A stretch of 64,000 bases of DNA from Zygnema cylindricum. Its lineage: Eukaryota; Streptophyta; Zygnematophyceae; Zygnematales; Zygnemataceae. Where the stretch lies: NCBI GenBank assembly GCA_037447655.1, contig JBBHKE010001874.1:296099-360098 (forward strand), read 5' to 3'. Shown piece after piece: positions 22,138-33,834 of this stretch. Position numbers and translations under genes: made by a program. The notes beneath the pieces were generated by a model. The model was not told the DNA's origin and did no database searches. It saw nothing but the letters and a program-made list of their open reading frames with translations. Position 1 is the first letter of the stretch. The number at the start of each line of letters is the position of its first letter.

Positions 22138-23185
22138 TGTAACTCTGAGACCTCCATAAGTCCTCAGAGTAGACAGCTTCCAAGAAGCCTCTAGGATAAT
22201 CCTGACCCCTTTGTGTTTCAGCAAAAATAACTGCCACCCTCGCAGACAAAAACCCTGACCACCTGCACCCCTGTGAAGGCAAGACTCCCCTGAGTCGATA
22301 GCAAAAAGAATCTCTGAATTTGCTCCTCTGAGAAGTAAGTTATGGAGGGTCAAAGTTGACCTTTTGTACAGAAGCTCTCTGGGAGAGGGGGTCCTATCTT
22401 CTAATTTTTCTAAGTCCTATCTCTCTCACTGACTCTATCTACTGATGTACGGAACCAATCAGAATTGAGTTCCGTATGCAAAAGTACAGCTGCCAGTGTA
22501 CTTTAGGTACGGACATTGTACGACATGGCCTAAATGTCGACACATGTCAAATCCGGATTCGGTGCCATAATCTCCGGAGATTCCACAATCCAACGTAATT
22601 TCGCCTCGCGTCATCCGATGTGGCGATGGCCAAAAACCGCCTAAATCTTCCTCCTCGATCTCGGCGCTAATTGCGGCCGTCCGATTAGAATCTAATTTAA
22701 TCGTAGCCGTAATAAATACATGTGCGGTATTTGTTTCACTTACGAAACAAATGCGCGGTATTGATTTTTAGTCCGACCGTAATCCGTACTTTATATATTA
22801 CCGGATCTATGTATCCCGTAATCTATTATAGTTAAATGAATAATCGTACGTATACATATTTAATTAATTATCAAACTATATACTACGTAACATGAATCCT
22901 AGACTTAACGGCTAAGGCTACCGGCTATTTCCTGTCTGCCGGCCGGTAGGGACAAGGATCAATTCCTGTCGACGGCACATACCTTTTAAATAAATAAACC
23001 CTAACTAATATAAATTTCCCGTAAACCTCAGGATAGCCAAGGTAGCCATGGCTCTAGCTTCCTCTGCAATTTCTCAGTGACTGCGACAAGTTTGAGAGTT
23101 GGAGAGAGAAGTTAGAGATAGACTGCCTCGGCTTCTATATTTCTTTTCAGACCTAGAAAATACTTAAAAACCATTAGTTTTTACA
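22138..23185 (-). repeat. Family-A LTR a (3' LTR of the near-intact copia)
   Basis: 1048 bp; reads TGTAAAAACT to GTTACA on the minus strand. Nearly identical to 27533-28579. The antisense tRNA-like block is at 22901-22975 on the plus strand. Confidence 0.93.
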
Positions 23186-23207
23186 CTCCCCTTATTTTCT
23201 AGTCAAT

Positions 23208-26200
23208 CTATAATTTCAGACCACACTTCTCCCTGCAAAAAATTAGCTTAGGGGAAGGCACAGGTTTGGTCATCATATCTGCTACCATCTCACTATCTGG
23301 TCTGTACTCTAAACTGATTATTTTGTTTTCTACTTTTTCTCTAACAAAGCTGAGTCTGATGTCCATGTGTTTGGCTTTAAAATGATGTTTAGGATTGGCA
23401 GAAATAGCGATTGCTGCCTGATTATCACAAAATATTTTCTGCACACCACTCTTAAGGTGACCAAGCTCACCAAGCAAAGACTTGACCCACATCAATTCAT
23501 TTGCAGCACAGCAAGAGGCCATATACTCAGCCTTCATGGTGGACTGAGCAATAACCTTTTGTTGTTTGCTACTCCAACAGCAAGCCCCATCACCCACATA
23601 TAATACATATCCAGAAGTGCATCTCCTCATCGGAGCATCACCATAACTCGCATCACTCCAAGTAGTGATGTCAGTATTCTCCCCACCCAAATGCAACCAT
23701 ATATCCCTAGTTCCTACCAAATATCTAAGGACTCTCTTAGCTGCCTCCCAATCCTTCTTAGTGGGAGCATTTAGACTTCTACTCAGCACTCCTACAACTG
23801 CAGCTAAATCCGGCCGGGTACAATTCATAAAATAGATTAGACTTCCCACTACTTGCCTGTAAGGAATAGTCTGCATGAACTTCTGTTCATCAGGAGATAA
23901 TTCCTCGTCTAAGACTATGACTCCTTCTTCCTCACTCCCCTCACTTCCCTTCTTCAACTCCATTGGAGTTGTACAACTATTAGCTTTATCCATTTGAAAT
24001 TTTTCAAGCATGTTCCCTATTGCTTCCTTTTGAGTCAGTCTTATAATTTTCCTTTCTCGGTCTCTCTCTACTTGAATTCCCAAAATATATCTTGCTTCTC
24101 CCATATCCTTCATTTCAAATCTCCCCTTAAGATCGGTTTTCAGTTTGTTAATTTTTTCCATTGATTTACTTAAAAAAAGCAAATCATCAACATAAATTGC
24201 AATAAATATAAAACCTTCCTCATCTTCGAAAACATAGATTGAGTGATCTGAGCTGATACGAATATATCCCAGACCGGTAAGAAACTCATCAAGTTTCTTA
24301 TTCCATTGTCGAGGTGCCCGTTTGAAACCATAAAGAGATTTAATCAGCCGACATACCTTACTCTCCTCTCCTTCCTCAACAAAACCTTCGAGTTGTCGCA
24401 TGAAGATCTCCTCTTCCAATTCTCCATGCAAAAAGGCTGTCTTGATGTCCATCTGATGCACTTCCATGTCTTCCGCCGCTGCTAAACTGAGAAGTATGCG
24501 GACGGAGGGAAATCTGACCACCGGAGCAAAGGTTTCCTCGTAGTCAATTCCTTCCTTTTGTGTAAATCCCTTTGCCACTAATCTGGCCTTGTAGCGCTCG
24601 ATTGTGTTATCTGGGTTCAGTTTTAATTTGAAAACCCACTTACAACCGATTGGTTTTCGGTTAGGTGGACAGTCCACCAGCTCCCAAGTATCGGCTGCCA
24701 TGATTGAAGCCATCTCCTCATTGATGGCTGTCTTCCACCGGTTTCTTTCTGGACAAGTCATCGCCTCTCCATAAGTTTGAGGTTCATCTTGATGAGATAG
24801 TTTAGTTACCTTGTTATTAACCTGTTTTTTTTGCAGTCTTTTGCTACTTTTCCTCCCCCCCTCAAAATCTGAGGCTTGAATAGATGGTTCTCGTGGATTC
24901 TTTCGAACAAACTCGGCTTCTCCCCTATCCCTTGATTCCGAATCAATTTCCACCACGTCTTCCGCTTCGAGTAGAGTTGTCATTGGAGTTTCCACAGCCG
25001 AGTCCTTTTCGGTCTGATTTGTTCCTGCAAGAATGTCATCTTCTCTAAAACCTGGATAGTTAGGAAGCTCAAAGTCATCGGAATTTTCTGACTCAAATCT
25101 GATTTTTACTGACTTCGTATATTTGAAGGGATCCACTGACTTTCCTTCATCCATAACTACTAGATGCTTTACTAAGATTATATCTTCCCTTTTTAGATCA
25201 TAAACTCTATATCCTTTAACATCCTCATCATATCCTAATAAGTATCCCGGTTTTCCTTTAGGATCTAGCTTCCAATTGGACCGATCAGTATCTAGACTGA
25301 ACACTTGAGTGCGGAAAACCTTTAAGTGAGATATGTCTGGTTTCCGGCCTGTCCATCTCTCATAAGGTGTTTGATCTTTTATAGCTGAAGTAAGAACTCT
25401 ATTCTTGAGGTAATTAGCAAAGTTCATTGCTTCTGCCCAAAACCTTTTTCCTATCTTTTTATCTGACAACATACTTCTAGCACTATCACTTAGTGTTCTA
25501 TTTAACCTTTCAGCTACCCCATTCTGTTCCGGATTTTCTGGAACTATCTTTTGGTGTTGAACCCCATCTTCCCTCAGAAAATCCTCAAACTGGTTAGAAG
25601 TATACTCTCCACCATTGTCACTCCTTACTCTCTTGATTGGAGTTTCATGGAGTTTTTCGCTCCATGCTTTATATTGTCTAAAACAATCCTCAGCTTCGGA
25701 CTTGTTTTTCAAAAAATATACCCGGGAATACCGAGACCAATCATCAGTTATAGTCATCATAAATCTCTTCCCCCCCGGTGAGGGCACTTTAGCCGGTCCC
25801 CAAATATCTGTGTGTACAAGATCAATAATTTTTTCTCCCTTATAGGTGGCTGACTTAGGAAAGGGTAATCTGTGTGCTTTACCTTGAGCACATCCACTAC
25901 AATCACTTATATCATCACTTTCACTGAACTGAATCCCTTCCACCACTCCCATCTTTTTCATCTCTTTTAACTTATCTAGATTCACATGCCCAAGCCTCTT
26001 ATGCCACATCATAATATCATGAACACCAGCATAATAAAGTTTCTTCTTTTCATTACTTAAGATCAGCCTAAACATCCCATGGCTACCTTTCTCAGCAATG
26101 AAATAGACATCCTCCTCAAAACTAGCAGTAAAGACTCCTTCCCTAGTGCTAGTGAAAAAACCCTTATCATCTAATACTGATGTAGAGATAAGATTTTTCT

Positions 26201-26966
26201 TCAGCTCCGGAATAAACAATACATTGGAGAATGTTAATATGGATGTCTTTCCTTCTACTAACACTTTCAGATCTACTGATCCTACAAGAGTAGTGGTGAC
26301 TATCCTCCCATCCCCGTACTCTATCTCTACGGTGGGAATCTTTCTTATCTTAGTGAACAGGTGTCTATCCTTACACATGTGCATGGAGGCACCTGAATCT
26401 ACAATCCAGCCTGCTTCACCTTTCAATCCACCGTAAGCACATTTCTGCCTTCGTGGAATTTCGACCTCATTTTTCGCCTCCAACTCCTCATCCAAAAGGA
26501 GCTCATCGTCCTCGTCCTCGGATTCCGCCTCAAGTACCTGTGTGACAAGGGCCTTTTTCTTTCCTCTCGGGGTACCACCGGTCTGCCCCTCCTTTAACCG
26601 AAGCTCGGTTAGCTTAGTGCACTCTGCCATATAGTGCCCCGGTTTCTTATAAAAATGACATAAACCTTTGGGAGCCCTTGGTTCGAACTCGTCGGCCTGT
26701 TTTTTTTGCTCCCTACCCCCATAGTTTCCGACCGGTTTTCGGGAATCCCTGTTCCTCCAATCAGTCGTTGTTGCCAAGGCTTGGCCACTCTTTCCTCCCC
26801 TTCGGATCTCAATTGTATTCTCTTGAACGAGAATCATCCCTACCACTGAGTTCCATATCCACCTTGAGTCAGGCAAGTCCTGCACACGGTAAACTATGTT
26901 CACGAACTCATCAGGTAACTTCATCAGTAAACAGTTAACCTTTTTCACTAAAATCTTTTCCCGCAC
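23208..26966 (-). CDS. pol: Copia Pol, family A, near-intact
   Basis: A 1252-codon open frame, really the continuation of gag. Domains by codon: a nucleocapsid knuckle near 102-115, in which the second Cys is Tyr (CHFY); protease DSGA near 189; pre-integrase HHCC region near 318-370; integrase core with HTDIWGP near 388, SDNGGEY near 447 and NGVAE near 482; RT from about 760 with YVDD near 924; RNase H with SDAS near 1102, KAEYM near 1145 and FCDNQA near 1180. The integrase-before-RT order defines Ty1/Copia. The TAG at 23208-23210 cuts off the last three residues (KID) present in the other copy. Confidence 0.92.
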   Translation of the reverse strand: MREKILVKKVNCLLMKLPDEFVNIVYRVQDLPDSRWIWNSVVGMILVQENTIEIRRGGKSGQALATTTDWRNRDSRKPVGNYGGREQKKQADEFEPRAPKGLCHFYKKPGHYMAECTKLTELRLKEGQTGGTPRGKKKALVTQVLEAESEDEDDELLLDEELEAKNEVEIPRRQKCAYGGLKGEAGWIVDSGASMHMCKDRHLFTKIRKIPTVEIEYGDGRIVTTTLVGSVDLKVLVEGKTSILTFSNVLFIPELKKNLISTSVLDDKGFFTSTREGVFTASFEEDVYFIAEKGSHGMFRLILSNEKKKLYYAGVHDIMMWHKRLGHVNLDKLKEMKKMGVVEGIQFSESDDISDCSGCAQGKAHRLPFPKSATYKGEKIIDLVHTDIWGPAKVPSPGGKRFMMTITDDWSRYSRVYFLKNKSEAEDCFRQYKAWSEKLHETPIKRVRSDNGGEYTSNQFEDFLREDGVQHQKIVPENPEQNGVAERLNRTLSDSARSMLSDKKIGKRFWAEAMNFANYLKNRVLTSAIKDQTPYERWTGRKPDISHLKVFRTQVFSLDTDRSNWKLDPKGKPGYLLGYDEDVKGYRVYDLKREDIILVKHLVVMDEGKSVDPFKYTKSVKIRFESENSDDFELPNYPGFREDDILAGTNQTEKDSAVETPMTTLLEAEDVVEIDSESRDRGEAEFVRKNPREPSIQASDFEGGRKSSKRLQKKQVNNKVTKLSHQDEPQTYGEAMTCPERNRWKTAINEEMASIMAADTWELVDCPPNRKPIGCKWVFKLKLNPDNTIERYKARLVAKGFTQKEGIDYEETFAPVVRFPSVRILLSLAAAEDMEVHQMDIKTAFLHGELEEEIFMRQLEGFVEEGEESKVCRLIKSLYGFKRAPRQWNKKLDEFLTGLGYIRISSDHSIYVFEDEEGFIFIAIYVDDLLFLSKSMEKINKLKTDLKGRFEMKDMGEARYILGIQVERDRERKIIRLTQKEAIGNMLEKFQMDKANSCTTPMELKKGSEGSEEEGVIVLDEELSPDEQKFMQTIPYRQVVGSLIYFMNCTRPDLAAVVGVLSRSLNAPTKKDWEAAKRVLRYLVGTRDIWLHLGGENTDITTWSDASYGDAPMRRCTSGYVLYVGDGACCWSSKQQKVIAQSTMKAEYMASCCAANELMWVKSLLGELGHLKSGVQKIFCDNQAAIAISANPKHHFKAKHMDIRLSFVREKVENKIISLEYRPDSEMVADMMTKPVPSPKLIFCREKCGLKL

Positions 26967-27552
26967 TCTCTAGCTCCATGAAGAGTGTAGCAAGCTCATT
27001 GCAAAAATCCAACATATTTCCCCCTTTGTATACATACTCCTTAACTTTCTGATCAGCCAACTGTTGTTGCTGAATCGTACCACTTCGGTACATCTCTATG
27101 AGAGCCATCCAAAGATCGGATGCCCTTTCTACCTGCAAATGAGGACCTGCGAGTCCTTGAGTGAGATGGCGTAGGATGAAGTGCTTTGCCGCCATATTGT
27201 TGAAGTCCCAGGTTTCAGTATCATTCTCCTCATTCCTCGGAATAGGTGACATGAATGTCGAACCAGTTGCTATTGGTGTGGTCGTCTCCTTCTCCTTTCC
27301 TTTGTCCACCACCTCTCCTTCTTTTGTTTCCTTCGTTGAAGGTGGATCCTCTTTCCTGGTGAATCTCGTTCCTCCAAACCCTGGAGGAATTCCAAGACTT
27401 GATGGATGCCCCAACCGTCCACTCACTATCCCCAAAAACCTTTTTTCGCATAGAGATCCGATCATCATACTTTCCCAATATATGAAGCCAATTCCATTAA
27501 AGATTGGTACCTTAGAGGGTGGGCCTATAAACTGTAACTCTGAGACCTCCAT
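26935..27552 (-). CDS. gag: Copia Gag N-terminal part, family A, frameshifted
   Basis: Gag starts at ATG 27552 inside the LTR and crosses the primer-binding site (27518-27532). It contains the copia Gag core and stops at TGA 26935-26937, after which the same protein continues in another frame from about 26966. Comparison with the old copy near 33232 indicates about five missing bases near 26940, so gag and pol were originally one frame. This single lesion separates otherwise intact coding sequence. Confidence 0.87.
   Translation of the reverse strand: MEVSELQFIGPPSKVPIFNGIGFIYWESMMIGSLCEKRFLGIVSGRLGHPSSLGIPPGFGGTRFTRKEDPPSTKETKEGEVVDKGKEKETTTPIATGSTFMSPIPRNEENDTETWDFNNMAAKHFILRHLTQGLAGPHLQVERASDLWMALIEMYRSGTIQQQQLADQKVKEYVYKGGNMLDFCNELATLFMELESAGKDFSEKG
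27518..27532 (-). promoter_or_regulatory. Primer-binding site, anticodon-arm type (2 changes)
   Basis: Minus-strand GTTTATAGGCCCACC abuts the LTR end. It differs at two positions from the A1 site at 9669 and encodes F-I-G-P-P in gag. Confidence 0.7.
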
Positions 27553-28579
27553 AAGTCCTCAGAGTAGACAGCTTCCAATAAGCCTCTAGGATAATCCTGA
27601 CCCCTTTGTGTTTAAGCAAAAATAACTGCCACCCTCGCAGACAAAAACCCTGACCACCTGCACCCCTGTGAAGGCAAGACTCCCGTGAGTCGATAGCAAA
27701 AAGAATCTCTGAATTTGCTCCTCTGAGCAGTAAGTTATGAGGGTCAAAGTTGACCTTTTGTACAGAAGCTCTCTGGGAGAGGGGGTCCTATCTTCTAATT
27801 TTTCTAAGTCCTATCTCTCTCACTGACTCTATCTACTGATGTACGGAACCAATCAGAATTGAGTTCCGTATGCAAAAGTACAGCTGCCAGTGTACTTTAG
27901 GTACGGACATTGTACGACATGGCCTAAATGTCGACACATGTCATATCCGGATTCGGTGCCATAATCTCCGGAGATTCCACAATCCAACGTAATTTCGCCA
28001 CGCGTCATCCGATGTGGCGATGGCCAAAAACCGCCGAAATCTTCCTCCGCGATCTCGGCGCTAATTGCGGCCGTCCGATTAGAATCTAATTTAATCGTAG
28101 CCGTAATAAATACATGTGCGGTATTTGTTTCACTTACGAAACAAATGCGCGGTATTGATTTTTAGTCCGACCGTAATCTGTACTTTATATATTACCGGAT
28201 CTATGTATCCCGTAATCTATTATAGTTAAATGAATAATCGTACGTATACATATTTAATTAATTATCAAACTATATACTACGTAACATGAATCCTAGACTT
28301 AACGGCTAAGGCTACCGGCTATTTCCTGTCTGCCGACCGGTAGGGACAAGGATCAATTCTTGTCGACGGCACATACCTTTTAAATAAATAAACCCTAACT
28401 AATATAAATTTCCCGTAAACCTCAGGATAGCCAAGGTAGCCATGGCTCTAGCTTCCTCTCCAATTTCTCAGTGACTGCGACAAGTTTGAGAGTTGGAGAG
28501 AGAAGTTAGAGATAGACTGCCTCGGCTTCAATATTTCTTTTCAGACCTAGAAAATACTTAAAAACCATTAGTTTCTACA
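27533..28579 (-). repeat. Family-A LTR b, shared by two units
   Basis: 1047 bp, nearly identical to LTR a. It has a primer-binding site on one side (27532) and a polypurine tract on the other (28580-28594), so it serves as 5' LTR of one unit and 3' LTR of the other. Confidence 0.92.
28295..28370 (+). other. tRNA-like block, antisense in family-A LTR b
   Basis: Clearest copy of this block: a D-arm-like TTAACGGCTAAGGC, a perfect 7-bp hairpin CTACCGG/CCGGTAG (28312-28318 with 28337-28343), and a T-arm with ACAAG/CTTGT (28346-28350 with 28359-28363) around GATCAATT, close to a B box. A and B boxes are spaced roughly as in Pol III genes. The acceptor stem is not recognisable. Confidence 0.55.
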
Positions 28580-30248
28580 CTCCCCTTATTTTCTAGTCAA
28601 TCTTTAATTTCAGACCACACTTCTCCCTGCAAAAAATTAGCTTAAGGGAAGGCACAGGTATGGTCATCATATCTGCTACCATCTCACTATCTGGTCTGTA
28701 CTCTAAACTGATTATTTTGTTTTCTACTTTTTCTCTAACAAAGCTGAGTCTGATGTCCATGTGTTTGGCTTTAAAATGATGTTTAGGATTGGCAGAAATA
28801 GCGATTGCTGCCTGATTATCACAAAATATTTTCTGCACACCACTCTTAAGGTGACCAAGCTCACCAAGCAAAGACTTGACCCACATCAATTCATTTGCAG
28901 CACAGCAAGAGGCCATATACTCAGCCTTCATGGTGGACTGAGCAATAACCTTTTGTTGTTTGCTACTCCAACAGCAAGCCCCATCACCCACATATAATAC
29001 ATATCCAGAAGTGCATCTCCTCATCGGAGCATCACCATAACTCGCATCACTCCAAGTAGTGATGTCAGTATTCTCCCCACCCAAATGCAACCATATATCC
29101 CTAGTTCCTACCAAATATCTAAGGACTCTCTTAGCTGCCTCCCAATCCTTCTTAGTGGGAGCATTTAGACTTCTACTCAGCACTCCTACAACTGCAGCTA
29201 AATCCGGCCGGGTACAATTCATAAAATAGATTAGACTTCCCACTACTTGCCTGTAAGGAATAGTCTGCATGAACTTCTGTTCATCAGGAGATAATTCCTC
29301 GTCTAAGACTATGACTCCTTCTTCCTCACTCCCCTCACTTCCCTTCTTCAACTCCATTGGAGTTGTACAACTATTAGCTTTATCCATTTGAAATTTTTCA
29401 AGCATGTTCCCTATTGCTTCCTTTTGAGTCAGTCTTATAATTTTCCTTTCTCGGTCTCTCTCTACTTGAATTCCCAAAATATATCTTGCTTCTCCCATAT
29501 CCTTCATTTCAAATCTCCCCTTAAGATCGGTTTTCAGTTTGTTAATTTTTTCCATTGATTTACTTAAAAAAAGCAAATCATCAACATAAATTGCAATAAA
29601 TATAAAACCTTCCTCATCTTCGAAAACATAGATTGAGTGATCTGAGCTGATCCGAATATATCCCAGACCGGTAAGAAACTCATCAAGCTTCTTATTCCAT
29701 TGTCGAGATGCCTGTTTCAAACCATAAAGAGATTTAATCAGCCGGCATACCTTACTCTCCTCTCCTTCATCAACAAAACCTTCGGGTTGTTGCATGAAGA
29801 TCTCCTCTTCCAATTCTCCATGCAAAAAGGCTGTCTTGATGTCCATCTGATGCACTTCCATGTCTTCCGCCGCTGCTAAACTGAGAAGTATGCGGACGGA
29901 GGGAAATCTGACCACCGGAGCAAAGGTTTCCTCGTAGTCAATTCCTTCCTTTTGTGTAAATCCCTTTGCCACTAATCTGGCCTTGTAGCGCTCGATTGTG
30001 TTATCTGGGTTCAGTTTAAATTTGAAAACCCACTTACAACCGATTGGTTTTTGGTTAGGTGGACAGTCCACCAGCTCCCAAGTATCGGCTGCCATGATTG
30101 AAGCCATCTCCACATTGATGGCTGTCTTCCACCGGTTTCTTTCTGGACAAGTCATCGCCTCTCCATAAGTTTGAGGTTCATCTTGATGAGATAGTTTAGT
30201 TACCTTGTTATTAACCTGTTTTTCTTGCAGTCTTTTGCTACTTCTCCT
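28580..30248 (-). pseudogene. pol: Truncated family-A pol (RT-RNase H), composite unit 2
   Basis: An open frame of 520 codons (30155-28593) covers RT and RNase H and is almost the same as the end of the intact Pol, with YVDD near 29585 and FCDNQA near 28825. It keeps the normal C-terminus (GLKLKID). Gag, protease and integrase are gone: just past 30248 the sequence jumps to the first 15 bases of an LTR. The frame also extends upstream without a start codon. Confidence 0.88.
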
Positions 30249-30268
30249 CCATTAGTTTCTACATCACT

Positions 30269-33200
30269 TCCCTTCTTTAATTCCATAGGAGTGGTACAAC
30301 TATTAGCCTTGTGCATTTGGATTTTTTCTAACATGTTTCCAATGGCATCTTTTTGAGTTAATCTTATTATCTTTCTATCTATGTCTCTCTCTACCTGAAT
30401 TCCCAAAATATACCTTGCTTCTCCCATATCCTTCATTTCAAATCTTCATTTTTGATTAATTTTCAACTTATTTATTTTATTCCTAGATTTATTTAAAACA
30501 AGCAAATCATCACCATAAATTGCAATCAAAATAATCCCTTCCTCATCTTCAAACAAATAAATTGAGTGATCTGAGCTGATCCAAATATATCCCACACCTG
30601 TAAGGAACTCATCGTGTTTTTTGTTCCATTGTCGGGGCGCCTGTTTCAACCTTTACAAAGACTTGATCAATCGACATACCTTGTTTTCCTCCCCTTGCTC
30701 CACAAATCTTTCGGGCTGTCGCAAAAAAATTTCCTCTTCTAACTCTCCATGTAGGAAGGTCGTCTTGATGTTCATCTGATGCACTTACTGAGAAGTACCC
30801 GAACTGAAAGAAACCTGACGACCGGAGCAAAAGTCTCCTCGTAGTCAATTCCGTCTTTCTGGGTAAATCCCTTCGCCACTAACCGAGCCTTGTAGCGCTC
30901 AATGGTGTTATCCGGGTTGAGTTTTAGCTTAAATACCCACTTACATCCAATTGGCTTTTTGTCAGGAGGATAATCCACCAATTCCCATGTATTGGCCGAC
31001 ATAATTGAGGCCATCTCCTCATTAATGGCTATCTTCCACCGGTTTCTCTCAGGACAGGTCATTGCCTCATTATAAGTTTGAGGTTCATCGGGGTGAGACA
31101 GTTTGGCTACCTTATTGTCAACTTGTCTCTCTTGCATTCTTTTACTGCTTCTTCTTCCTCCCTCAAACTCTGTTGCGGGAATATTTGGCTCCATTGGATT
31201 CTTCCGAACAATTTCTACTTCTCCCCTATCCCTTGCTTCTTGGTCGATTTCCACCACGTCTTCCGCTTCGGTTGGAGTTGATACTAGGGGTTCCACATTT
31301 GGGTCTTTCTCTATCTGATCTGTACCTGCAAGATCATCATCGTCTTGAAAACTTGGATAGTTAGAAAGCTCAAAGTCATCAGAATTATCTGACTCAAATC
31401 TGATTTTGACTGTCTTTGTATGGTTAAAGGGATCTATAGATTTCCCTTCATCCATAACCACTAGATGCTTTACTAGGATTATGTCTTCTCTCTTGAGATC
31501 ATAGACTCTATGTCCTTTTACATCTTCATCATATCCTAGTAGATATCCTAGTTTTTCTTTTGGAGCTAACTTCGAGTTTGATCGATCTGTGTCTAAACTA
31601 AACACTTGACTACCGAAAACCTTTAAGTGTGAAACATATGGTTTTCGCCTTGTCCATCTCTCATGGGGTGTTTGGTCTTTTATTGCCAAAGTAAAAACTC
31701 TATTTCTAAGATAATTTGCACATGTCATTGCTTCGGCCCAAAACATCTTTCTTATCTTCTTATCTGACAGCAAACTCCTAGCACTATCACTCAGTGTTCT
31801 ATTTAATCTTTCAGCTACACCATTCTGCTCAGGATTTTCAAGAACTGTCTTTTGATGTTGCACTCCATCTTCTCTCAGAAAATCCTCAAACTGGTTAGAG
31901 GTATACTCTCCACCATTGTCACTCCTTACCCTCTTGATTGGGGTTTCATGGAGTTTATCACTCCATGCTTTAAATTGCCTAAAACATTCTTAAGCCTCTG
32001 ACTTATTTTTCAAAAAATACACCATAGAATACCGAGACCAATCATCGGCGATAGTCATCATAAATCTCTTTCCCCGAGTGAGGGCACTCTGGCCGGCCCC
32101 CAAATATTTGTGTGTACTAAATCTATAATCTTTTCTTCCTTATAGGTGGCAGTTTTTGGGAAGGGTAACTTGTGTGTTTTACCTTGAGCACATCCACTAC
32201 AATCACTTAGATTCTCACTTTCACCATGAATCCCTTCCACTACTCCCATTTTTTTCATCTTTCTTAACTTATCTAGATTCACATGCCCAAGCCTCTTATG
32301 CCACAACATTATATCATGAACACCAGCATAATGAAGTTTCTTCTTTTCATTGCTTAAAATCAGCCTAAACATCCCTTGGCTACCTTTTTGAGCAGTGAAA
32401 TAAACTTCCTCCTCAAAACTAACAGTAAAGACTCCTTTCCTAATGCTAGTATCAAAACCCTTATCATCTAATACAGACGTAGAGATGAGGTTTTTGTTCA
32501 GCTCCGGAATAAACAACACATCGAGAATGTAACCATGGATGTTTTTCCTTCTACTAACACTCTTAGATCTACCGATCCTATAAGATTAGTAGTAACTATC
32601 CTCCCATCCACGTACTCTATCTCTACAGTGGGAATCTTTTTTATCTTAGTGAACATGTGTTTATCTTTACACATATGCATGGAGGCACCTTAATCTACTA
32701 TCCACCGTGCTTCACCTTTCAAACCACCGAAAGCACATTTCTGCTTTCGTGGAATTTTGACCTCGTTTTTTGATTCCAACTCCTCGTCCAATAGGAGTTC
32801 ATCATCCTCGTCCTCGGATTTCGCCTCATGTACCTTGTAACAAGGACCTTTTTCTTTCCTCTCGGGGTTCAACCGGTCTGCCCCTCCTTTAACCGTAGCT
32901 CGGTTAACTTACTGCACTCCACCATATAGTGCCCTGGAATCTTGCAAAAAATGACACAAACCCTTGGGAGCCCTTGGTCCAAACTCCTCGGTCTGACTTT
33001 TCTGCCCCTCCCCTCTATAATTTCCGACCGGTTTCCTAGAATCGTTGTTCCTCCAATTGGTCGCAGCTGCCAAGGCTTGCCCACTCTTTCCTCCCATTCG
33101 GATCTCAATCGTGTTCTCCCGAACGAGAATCATCCCTACCACTGAATTCCTTATCCACCTTGAGTTTGGCAAGTCCTGCACACGGTTGACTATGTTTTCG

Positions 33201-33834
33201 AACTCATCTGGTAACTTCATGAGCAAGCAGTTAACCATCGTCTTTTCAGTTTCAACCTATCCAGCACTCTTTAGCTCCATGAAAAGTGTTGCGAGCTCAT
33301 TACAAAAATCCAGCATCTTCCCCCTCTTGCATACATATGCGTTAATTTTATGATCAGCCAACTGCTGTTGCTGAATAGTACCACTTCGGTACATCTTAAT
33401 GAGAGTCACCCAAAGATCGAATGCCCTCTCTACCTGCAAATGAGGAGATGGAAGCCCTTGAGTAAGATGGCGGAGGATGAAGTGCTTTGTCGCCATATTG
33501 TTGTAGTCTTTGGTATCGGTATCATTCTCTTCGTTCCTCGGAATAGGTGACATGAATGTTGAACCGGTTGCTATCAGTGTGATCTTCTTTTTATCCTTTC
33601 CTTTGTCCACCACCTCTTTTTCCTTTGTCTCCTCCGTTGGAGATGGATCTGTATCTTTGGTGAATCTGCTTCCTCCAAACCCTGGAGGGATACTAAGACT
33701 GGATGGACGCCTCAACCGTCCACTCACTATTCCCCAAAACCTTTTTCTCACATAGAGCTCCTGTCATCATATTCTCCAAGTATATGAAGCCAGTTCCATT
33801 AAAGATGGGCACACTAGAGGGTGGGCCCATAACT
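30269..33834 (-). pseudogene. Old family-A gag-pol, main part
   Basis: Remains of gag (33257-33751 and 32909-33238), protease linker (32690-32872), pre-integrase (32058-32519), integrase to RT (30772-31863) and RT (30269-30649). Damaging changes include a stop in place of the protease active-site Ser (32689-32691), YVDD changed to YGDD near 30510, and about a dozen shifts or stops. The knuckle near 32940 keeps its Cys and His. It helps reconstruct the order of events, since its lesions are not in the nested composite. Confidence 0.85.
33820..33834 (-). promoter_or_regulatory. Primer-binding site of the old family-A copia
   Basis: Minus-strand AGTTATGGGCCCACC directly follows the LTR end; 14 of 15 bases match the A1 site. 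Confidence 0.72.

Larger units (their letters stand above)
22138..30263 (-). mobile_element. Composite of two family-A copias sharing one LTR
   Basis: On the minus strand: a 15-base remnant of a 5' LTR (30249-30263), a truncated interior (30248-28580), an LTR (28579-27533), a full interior (27532-23186) and an LTR (23185-22138). The middle LTR is the 3' LTR of one unit and the 5' LTR of the next. Perfect duplications TCACT flank the whole block (22133-22137 and 30264-30268). This is the expected product of recombination between LTRs followed by a deletion. Units are nearly identical, so the events are recent. Confidence 0.88.
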
